Assembly: GCA_042569905.1 (NCBI GenBank) | Contig: JBHPHA010000002.1 | Location: forward strand, 1 to 64,000 | Direction: 5' to 3' | From: JBHPHA01 sp042569905 | GTDB taxonomy: Bacteria; Patescibacteriota; Minisyncoccia; Moranbacterales; UBA9337 | Length of the DNA stretch: 64,000 nt | Position numbers and translations under genes: made by a program | Notes under the pieces: model-generated | What the model was told of the DNA's origin: nothing | Seen by the model: the letters and a program-made list of their open reading frames with translations, nothing else | The model's database searches: none | Part shown: piece after piece, positions 59,162 to 64,000 of the stretch | Layout: the number at the start of each line of letters is the position of its first letter | How positions within the stretch are numbered: position 1 is the first letter of the stretch

Positions 59162-59245
59162 AGATTCCGGATAAGTTAATTTCTTTGAACTCGTACCTCA
59201 TTCAAGAAATTATACTTTCCGGAATGACAAGCTACGGGGGGTGAC
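59162..59245. repeat. fold-back repeat, copy 3 (inverted)
   Basis: GATTCCGGATAAGTTAATTT ... TATACTTTCCGGAATGACAA with near-matching outer arms, followed by the GCTACGGGGGG tag. The gap 59105-59427 holds only this, a diverged trailer and a terminator. Confidence 0.65.
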
Positions 59246-59357
59246 GGGTTAGGAGGAGGAATGCATTTCGAGAGTGCTTTTACCTTAACATAAGTGAGAT
59301 GAAATAAAATTGAATTTTTTGTGAAATTTTTATGAAGTTGTTTTTTTGGATAAAATA

Positions 59358-59391
59358 AAAAAACAGGTAGAGTCATTTGACTCACCTGTTT
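59358..59391 (-). terminator. terminator after the 59428 gene
   Basis: AACAGGTAGAGTCA / TGACTCACCTGTT with a 2-base loop. Confidence 0.85.
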
Positions 59392-59427
59392 ATTTTTACT
59401 TGGTATTTGTGCTTAGATTTAGAACAG

Positions 59428-60153
59428 TTACGCTCTTGCTAAAATTTCTTCAACGGCTTCAATGGTATCCTTGTCACATTTAGCATAAACAAGACTAAGT
59501 ACTTCTGCCATTTTTTCAGGAGACGTATTTCCTGATTTAGCGTCGTTGATCCGACCTTTTCTCTTCACCTCACTTACAGCTTCATATACCCTTTCATCCT
59601 TACAAGCTCTGGATAGGAAAAGCATGTCCGAATCATCCATCTTATCCGTTTTGATGATTGCAATCGCAACATCAACGTCTCTGCAGCCTGCAAATATATC
59701 CATCATTTGAACTGGGTCCATGTCACTCCACGCAATGACATTAATCACTCTTGGAAGAATGCTATCATTTCCATATTCAGACAGCGATTTATAAGCTTTG
59801 ATGTACATAAGGAATTCCAAGTTCTCCTCCGGAGACATTGTTTTTGCATTCAGGATGTCCTTGATGGTGTCTTCTTTGTACTTACAGACATCAAACAGCT
59901 TGAATAATTCTGGAGCAGAAAGCTTTTTGGTTTCTATAACCTTCTCCATCAAACTTGGAAACTCTTCAACAAGTGGCATGAAGTCACTCATCACCCTAAA
60001 AGGACTAACTCTCTCCATCGACATCATATTTTCCAAAACAATCACTTTTTGAACCCCTCCTAGTCCACCTTCATTGATTTCGCTTATGATCTTATCTTCT
60101 GTCAAGTCAGGCATTCCCTCAATCAATTTCGTAAGCGATTCACCTTTACCCAT
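59428..60153 (-). CDS. unknown all-helical protein, class 2
   Basis: A 241-residue soluble, acidic protein with AGGAG before the ATG. The sequence reads as repeated helix pairs (LTKLIEGMPDLTEDKIISEI; SPEENLEFLMYIKAYKSLSE; DDSDMLFLSRACKDERVYEA) without Cys pairs or catalytic motifs, possibly a solenoid. No family. Own promoter and terminator. Confidence 0.65.
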   Translation of the reverse strand: MGKGESLTKLIEGMPDLTEDKIISEINEGGLGGVQKVIVLENMMSMERVSPFRVMSDFMPLVEEFPSLMEKVIETKKLSAPELFKLFDVCKYKEDTIKDILNAKTMSPEENLEFLMYIKAYKSLSEYGNDSILPRVINVIAWSDMDPVQMMDIFAGCRDVDVAIAIIKTDKMDDSDMLFLSRACKDERVYEAVSEVKRKGRINDAKSGNTSPEKMAEVLSLVYAKCDKDTIEAVEEILARA

Positions 60154-60224
60154 GCTGTTTCTCCTTTTCTTTGACTATTTTTGAATGTTAAGAGACTAAA
60201 ACACATTGCCACATCGGACCTAAA

Positions 60225-60253
60225 ACTTTATCATGTTTAGACTTATTTGTCAA
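60225..60253 (-). promoter_or_regulatory. promoter for the 59428 gene
   Basis: Minus strand TTGACA, 17 bases ending in TGA, TAAAGT. Confidence 0.72.
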
Positions 60254-60293
60254 TATCTCGTAAGAAAATCCTTTTGTAGAATTTTTGGGGAAT

Positions 60294-60326
60294 AAAAAAG
60301 TGTTGAGTAATTTTACTCAACACATT
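60294..60326 (-). terminator. terminator after the 60365 gene
   Basis: Perfect arms GTGTTGAGTAA / TTACTCAACAC with a 2-base loop. Confidence 0.88.
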
Positions 60327-60364
60327 GTTTTAAACTGCATTATGATTTAATCAAAAATGAAATC

Positions 60365-60799
60365 TTAGCCAGTATGCTTCAATGAAAAAACACGATCCCC
60401 TCTTCGACAACATACCTTGAAATTAACATCTTCAATCTTACCTAGCAATTGATGCCTGTTGGAAAACTGATCGGATTCCTCAATTAGGCTCCAGAAGTTA
60501 TCGAAATTACCCAGGAAATCAATGCGATCAAAAAGTCCCTTGGCAATTTTAAATAATTCTTCATTATACCGAAACACTCTTCTCGGAAGACCGGAAACTG
60601 CTTCAATAAGAACCTTTGACGGCTCTCCTTCATAGCAGTGAAAAATGCTCCCGTGCATTCTATTCACATCAACCGTCTTTCTTTTACTGTATTGATTAAT
60701 TTCAACTCCGACAATGAAATATTTTTCTCCACTAACAAAATTACTATTGTCCACAATCATTGCACCTTTCAATTTCTCAATTCTTTCTTCAAACGTCAT
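60365..60799 (-). CDS. unknown protein, family B, copy 2
   Basis: Start at the ATG at 60797-60799 (MTFEERIEKLK), with GAGGT upstream; a longer frame has no SD. 144 residues, paralogous to 34897: FVSGEKYFIV, SGLPRRVFRYNEELF, FWSLIEESDQFSN. The C-terminal 25 residues extend further, with two close Cys (VCCRRGDR). Confidence 0.66.
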   Translation of the reverse strand: MTFEERIEKLKGAMIVDNSNFVSGEKYFIVGVEINQYSKRKTVDVNRMHGSIFHCYEGEPSKVLIEAVSGLPRRVFRYNEELFKIAKGLFDRIDFLGNFDNFWSLIEESDQFSNRHQLLGKIEDVNFKVCCRRGDRVFSLKHTG

Positions 60800-60852
60800 C
60801 TGAAACCTCTTTCCTATTTTTTTTAACAAAAAATACTTCAACCTAAGCAATA

Positions 60853-60881
60853 AGATTATTACACTTTACATTTTTTGTCAA
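60853..60881 (-). promoter_or_regulatory. promoter for the 60365 gene
   Basis: Minus strand TTGACA, 17 bases, TAATCT; divergent from the promoter at 60930. Confidence 0.7.
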
Positions 60882-60929
60882 GAAAAAGATTGGCTTCTGG
60901 GATGTTTTCTTGAATTTCATTTGCTCATA

Positions 60930-60958
60930 TTGACAAAATCTGTTAAATTTGGTACAAT
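60930..60958 (+). promoter_or_regulatory. promoter for the 61017 gene
   Basis: TTGACA, 17 bases ending in TGG, TACAAT. Confidence 0.78.
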
Positions 60959-61016
60959 TAAGTATCAAAAAGTTTTTTTACAAATCATTATCAACATTAA
61001 TAAAGGAGAGATCACG

Positions 61017-61415
61017 ATGGACCCGAGTAAACAAGCAGTTTTAAAAAGAGCTGGTTTGCCAGCAGCATTTTCACTGGTACTATTCATAGTAGTACTGTTT
61101 GGACCAAGAAACTTACTGAACTTGACTGGTTGCTTCATGTTAAGCGTTGGGTTGGAAGCATTGTTTTTAAGAGTTATCTTGAAGTCTTGGGCGGCGTGTC
61201 GGAACGAAAGATTGTCCCAGCTGGCAAGGGCTCATGAGGAGATGTTTGGGATGGTTCTCATGGTAATTGCAATGTTTAATGGACTCTCCATTGTTCTGTC
61301 TGCTACGCATCTTCATAATAATTTTTCCCACGTAGCAGTGATTTGGATCTCAGCAGCTGTGGCTATGACTGGGGTCACAATAGTGAGTACATTGTCCTAT
61401 TTTCCAAGGAAATAA
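61017..61415 (+). CDS. four-helix membrane protein, unknown, class 2
   Basis: Start at the ATG at 61017 after AGGAGAGATCACG. 132 residues with membrane segments near 16-36, 38-58, 78-98 and 105-125 and one basic loop (KSWAACRNERLSQLARAHEE). No family. Plus-strand unit with its own promoter and terminator. Confidence 0.65.
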   Translation: MDPSKQAVLKRAGLPAAFSLVLFIVVLFGPRNLLNLTGCFMLSVGLEALFLRVILKSWAACRNERLSQLARAHEEMFGMVLMVIAMFNGLSIVLSATHLHNNFSHVAVIWISAAVAMTGVTIVSTLSYFPRK

Positions 61416-61432
61416 GGAATTGAAAGAATATA

Positions 61433-61464
61433 AAAGCGCGAGGAAAAATCCTCTCGCTTTTTTT
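61433..61464 (+). terminator. terminator after the 61017 gene
   Basis: AAAGCG-x-GAGGA / TCCTC-x-CGCTTT stem with T run; the loop AAAA recalls terminator type B. Confidence 0.8.
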
Positions 61465-61495
61465 ATTTTCTCTATTTTGTGTTAATTTGTGGAAT

Positions 61496-61529
61496 TAAAA
61501 AGCGCTAGATGATTACCACCTAGCGCTTA
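61496..61529 (-). terminator. terminator after the 61544 gene
   Basis: Perfect arms AGCGCTAG / CTAGCGCT with T-rich tail on the minus strand. Confidence 0.85.
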
Positions 61530-61543
61530 ACCTAACTTATTTA

Positions 61544-61978
61544 TTATTCCAATGCTCTTTGATCAGCAGGAATATTGTATCGGACTTTATAATCCTTCAA
61601 AAATTCATCCAGTGGCTGATTGATTTGCATTACATATGAATCTCCAGAAACTTTACACAAGTTACCGTAATGATCTGTAAATTCCCAACCGTCACTTTGA
61701 GTGGAACTCTTGACGTAATTATCTTTCAGCACCCAGTGACGAATTGTTTTTCCACCACTATTGTCAACCACTAACCACTCTCCTTCTACGGAGCTGGCCA
61801 TAAGTTCCTTATACTCCATCTGACCAGATGACGTGAAGAATGCACCAATAACCATACAGTAACAAAGCGCGCCAATAGGTATAGAAAAAAATCTGTGTTC
61901 TCTGGCTGCATAAATCCACACACCAGAAAAAAACGCTCCAATTCCTCCAACACACAACAAAACAACAAACGCGGTCAT
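61544..61978 (-). CDS. unknown membrane protein, class 2
   Basis: 144 residues with AAGGGTG before the ATG. Two membrane segments at the N-terminus (about 2-22 and 33-51), then a soluble C-terminal domain of about 90 residues with paired beta-like strands (EGEWLVVDNSGGKTIRHWVL). It lies 45 bases after the 62024 gene and probably shares its transcript. No family. Confidence 0.6.
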   Translation of the reverse strand: MTAFVVLLCVGGIGAFFSGVWIYAAREHRFFSIPIGALCYCMVIGAFFTSSGQMEYKELMASSVEGEWLVVDNSGGKTIRHWVLKDNYVKSSTQSDGWEFTDHYGNLCKVSGDSYVMQINQPLDEFLKDYKVRYNIPADQRALE

Positions 61979-62023
61979 ATCTTCACCCTTTCAGTTTTTA
62001 TTATTAATAAGCAGCGCCATTCA

Positions 62024-62782
62024 TCAGCCAAGGGAGATTGAATCTCCATCAGATTTGAATCGAAGCCATCCGGGTCGAGGCGGAGTATTCTTGGTTCCAA
62101 CCTTGCCGCCAAGCGTCGCTGGACGAAGCTTACCATCGCCCTCTTTCTTTTTAATGATGTACTTTTTTGCAATAAAGTTGATACACTCCATTGCCAATTT
62201 GTCCACCGTTTTTTCACGAGGGAGGCATGTTGTGTCCACGTCACACGCCTTTGTGTATATTTCCATCGCCAATAGTGGGTCTTTGCGACAGGCAATTTTC
62301 ACTCCTATTTCAATTACTTTCTTAAAGATCTCGTTGCTCATAATTTGTCTCCGTGTTTGTTGAATTTTCATTTCCACTACTAACTTACGCACCTGTTCAA
62401 GCGAAGGTTCATGGCATCGAGCGCCAGCACAAACAGCTGAACATTTCATCATATTTCCACCAAATCCCTCAATCGACAATACTTCCATTTTGGAGATATT
62501 GTAATCTGACTCAACAGTCTCAATGCAAAGCCTTACTGTCTCAGAGCTAATTTCATCCAGAGACTCGGCGATTTTCAGCACCTTGAATACTCCTAACAAG
62601 TCAAATGTTTCAAGATTAACGAAAGAAAATTCATCATTTTTCGACCCTATTCCAAAGGGAAGATCTAAGAATAGACTCCCAATCTTTATCCCAGCTACCC
62701 CGATAAAAAACTGGAATGTCCTCACATTCTTACCGTTTACCTTTTTATTTTCCAATTTCTTACCCTCTACTAGTACGTGCAC
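62024..62782 (-). CDS. unknown protein, family E, copy 2, start unusual
   Basis: A 252-residue protein, paralogous in its N-terminal half to 56272. The first ATG-type start is a GTG at 62782, but alignment with the paralogue (MSVRIAWIGKEL) places the true start two codons upstream, at ATA (62788), with GGAGG five bases before that. ATA starts are rare, so this is a point to test. The C-terminal half has a Cys/His-rich part (MMKCSAVCAGARCHEP), a helical stretch and a basic tail (RPATLGGKVGTKNTPPRPGW). Confidence 0.6.
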   Translation of the reverse strand: MHVLVEGKKLENKKVNGKNVRTFQFFIGVAGIKIGSLFLDLPFGIGSKNDEFSFVNLETFDLLGVFKVLKIAESLDEISSETVRLCIETVESDYNISKMEVLSIEGFGGNMMKCSAVCAGARCHEPSLEQVRKLVVEMKIQQTRRQIMSNEIFKKVIEIGVKIACRKDPLLAMEIYTKACDVDTTCLPREKTVDKLAMECINFIAKKYIIKKKEGDGKLRPATLGGKVGTKNTPPRPGWLRFKSDGDSISLG

Positions 62783-62851
62783 ACTTATACTCTCCTCCTT
62801 GATTTGATTTTATTTTCAAGTAACTACATTCTTGTCATATAACGACTCCTA

Positions 62852-62880
62852 ATATTAGCATAAAAAATATGATTTGTCAA
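62852..62880 (-). promoter_or_regulatory. promoter of operon 62782-61544
   Basis: Minus strand TTGACA, 17 bases ending in TGC, TAATAT. Confidence 0.8.
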
Positions 62881-62910
62881 ATGAAAATCACTGTTTTTTA
62901 GCTCCATACC

Positions 62911-62939
62911 TTGACTTTTTGGCAAAAATATGCTATTAT
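62911..62939 (+). promoter_or_regulatory. promoter for the 63007 gene
   Basis: TTGACT, 17 bases ending in TGC, TATTAT; almost the same as at 40865. Confidence 0.78.
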
Positions 62940-63006
62940 TAAAAGTATCATTTAAAGTTGTTTTAAAATAATACTAGACGCATCATATAGCACAAGGAGA
63001 AAAATA

Positions 63007-63423
63007 ATGTTTAAAATAATACTGAATTTCATAGATAGAAGAGAATCACTGGTAATTGCTGTATTAGCTACGATAGCAGTACTACTAACTACACCGCTGG
63101 CTTATCAAGCGGTCACCGCCCCTACTGAAGGAGCCGTGACCATTACTAAGGACTTACCTACTTTCACAATAACTGTGGACAAGGCTCCGCTGAATTATCG
63201 AGGAGCTGTTGTAAGTAGGGGTGGTGAATGTGAGGTTGACTTAGAAAACGGTCAATTTAAAATCCTCGATCCAAAGGCGGAAAGAGGTAAGATTCCTGCT
63301 TTTTATGAGATCTTCACCAACAACAAACTTCCCAAGTTAGCCTGTCCGTCACAGACAAGTTTTCGAATAACCATCGAGGAGTTGGAAGAAATGAAAAAAA
63401 GAGGAGCTCAATTCTCTTCGTAA
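63007..63423 (+). CDS. unknown membrane-anchored protein, class 2
   Basis: A 138-residue protein with AGGAG seven bases before the ATG. One membrane segment at about 15-34 (VIAVLATIAVLLTTPLAYQA), then an outer domain of about 100 residues with beta-like strands and two Cys (GGECEVDL and ACPSQ) that could form a disulfide. No family. Own promoter and terminator. Confidence 0.65.
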   Translation: MFKIILNFIDRRESLVIAVLATIAVLLTTPLAYQAVTAPTEGAVTITKDLPTFTITVDKAPLNYRGAVVSRGGECEVDLENGQFKILDPKAERGKIPAFYEIFTNNKLPKLACPSQTSFRITIEELEEMKKRGAQFSS

Positions 63424-63431
63424 CACAACCG

Positions 63432-63469
63432 GGGCGTGAGATTATAATATCTCCGCCTTTTTTATTTTT
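63432..63469 (+). terminator. terminator after the 63007 gene
   Basis: GGCG-x-GAGAT / ATCTC-x-GCC stem followed by TTTTTT. Confidence 0.8.
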
Positions 63470-63477
63470 CGATTTAA

Positions 63478-63645
63478 TTATTCTTCAGTTTCTAGAACAA
63501 TATATGAAGCAGATTGACCGCCATCAAACGAACAAATGTTTTTACAGTTCTTACATTTCACCTCAACAAAACCCTTAACCAAATCCCCCTTGAAAAACAG
63601 TTTTCCACAATGTGGACATCTGTATTGTTTTTTGACCTTACTCAT
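63478..63645 (-). CDS. Com-like small zinc-ribbon protein
   Basis: A 55-residue protein with two Cys pairs, CPHCGKLFFKGD and VKCKNCKN, in the arrangement of the phage Mu Com family (a small zinc finger that acts on translation of the mom gene). The match is to the zinc-finger pattern only; a mom-like partner is not in the window. ATG at 63643-63645 without SD. Confidence 0.65.
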   Translation of the reverse strand: MSKVKKQYRCPHCGKLFFKGDLVKGFVEVKCKNCKNICSFDGGQSASYIVLETEE

Positions 63646-63747
63646 AGTAGCATTTCAAATTATCTTTTTATTACTTCTACTTTCATTATCGCAGAACTAC
63701 ATAAAGAAAAGTTAAAGAAATTATGAAATATTTATGAAATGCTGCTT

Positions 63748-64000
63748 TTAACTCTTTTTATATGAATCAATAAACTTAAGCGCTTCTTTTTGCTCCTTTA
63801 TTGTCTTTTTTGCAACATTTTCAACAGAAAAAATCATTTCCTCAAGAAACGTCTTATCTCCCTTTAAATCAATTTGATTTAAAAAATGCGTTGCTTTGCC
63901 TGTGTGATATATCACCTTACTACAAATATCATCAACGGCATTGTTCCAAAAAAACTCCCTAAAAATTGGGACGTCACTGTTGACATCAACTGCAATATCT
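63748..64000 (-). CDS. C-terminal part of an unknown helical protein, 5' end outside window
   Basis: An open frame of 84 codons runs from the right window edge to the stop TAA at 63748-63750. The part seen is helical with charged residues (VENVAKKTIKEQKEALKFID). No family can be named from the fragment. Confidence 0.5.
   Translation of the reverse strand, partial: DIAVDVNSDVPIFREFFWNNAVDDICSKVIYHTGKATHFLNQIDLKGDKTFLEEMIFSVENVAKKTIKEQKEALKFIDSYKKS

Noticed and set aside
59176..59385. Minus-strand open frame of 69 codons.
   Set aside because: It is made of the third fold-back repeat plus the trailer; no coding features.
61975..62295. Minus-strand open frame of 106 codons overlapping the 62024 gene.
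   Set aside because: Lies within the family E gene in another frame, which is supported by a paralogue, promoter and SD.

Overview
The window is AT-rich and tightly packed, with almost all genes on the minus strand. It looks like a chromosomal segment of a Candidatus Patescibacteria (CPR) genome, probably of the Parcubacteria type. This is inferred from the low GC, core genes without Shine-Dalgarno (SD) sites, a TrpR-like YerC-type regulator, and the large number of short genes without recognisable relatives. No rRNA, tRNA, CRISPR array or phage structural gene was seen. TGA is used as a normal stop, so the UGA-recoded CPR codes are excluded.

Layout. 1-15.5 kb is mostly housekeeping: a partial glycosyltransferase, fba-tpiA-DedA-like exporter-gyrB in one tight minus-strand run, manC and a nucleotidyltransferase-fold protein, uvrA, small membrane proteins, a VWA-domain protein and glyA. 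15.5-22 kb holds a TrpR-like regulator with palindromes placed identically before its own and the glyA promoter, an rmlD gene with a decayed second copy, a LexA-family repressor and a run of small unknown genes, including a four-gene micro-operon with two microproteins of 51 and 46 residues. 22-29 kb is rpoC and rpoB. 29.6-41.4 kb and 56-63.5 kb are accessory regions of short unknown genes. 41.4-55.8 kb is a composite defence island: type I restriction-modification genes (hsdM, hsdS, hsdR) with RloA/RloB, a Septu-like ATPase plus HNH pair, an unknown coiled-coil protein, a helical-repeat protein, a DUF4268 nuclease-like protein and RhuM inserted between or around them.

The strongest unexplained pattern is a split into two gene classes. 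Class 1 genes (housekeeping, restriction-modification, RhuM, the AbrB/nuclease pair and others) start at an ATG preceded by A/T-rich sequence with no SD site. Class 2 genes, about 30 small unknown genes, have a strong SD (AGGAG/GGAGG) 5-9 bases before the start, usually a near-consensus promoter (TTGACA, 17 bases, TAATAT, often with a TGC extension) and their own intrinsic terminator. Several terminators recur almost letter for letter behind unrelated genes, and class 2 proteins fall into small paralogous families scattered along the window. This looks like a modular pool of small gene cassettes with its own expression signals. Its function cannot be read from sequence alone.

Other notable points: the 5' end of hsdR occurs three times as a 40-54 bp tag, each directly after the stop of a different cargo gene; a secreted protein is frameshifted at an A8 tract; a NUDIX gene is cut by an in-frame TAA; and a family of fold-back repeats is scattered near the island edges.
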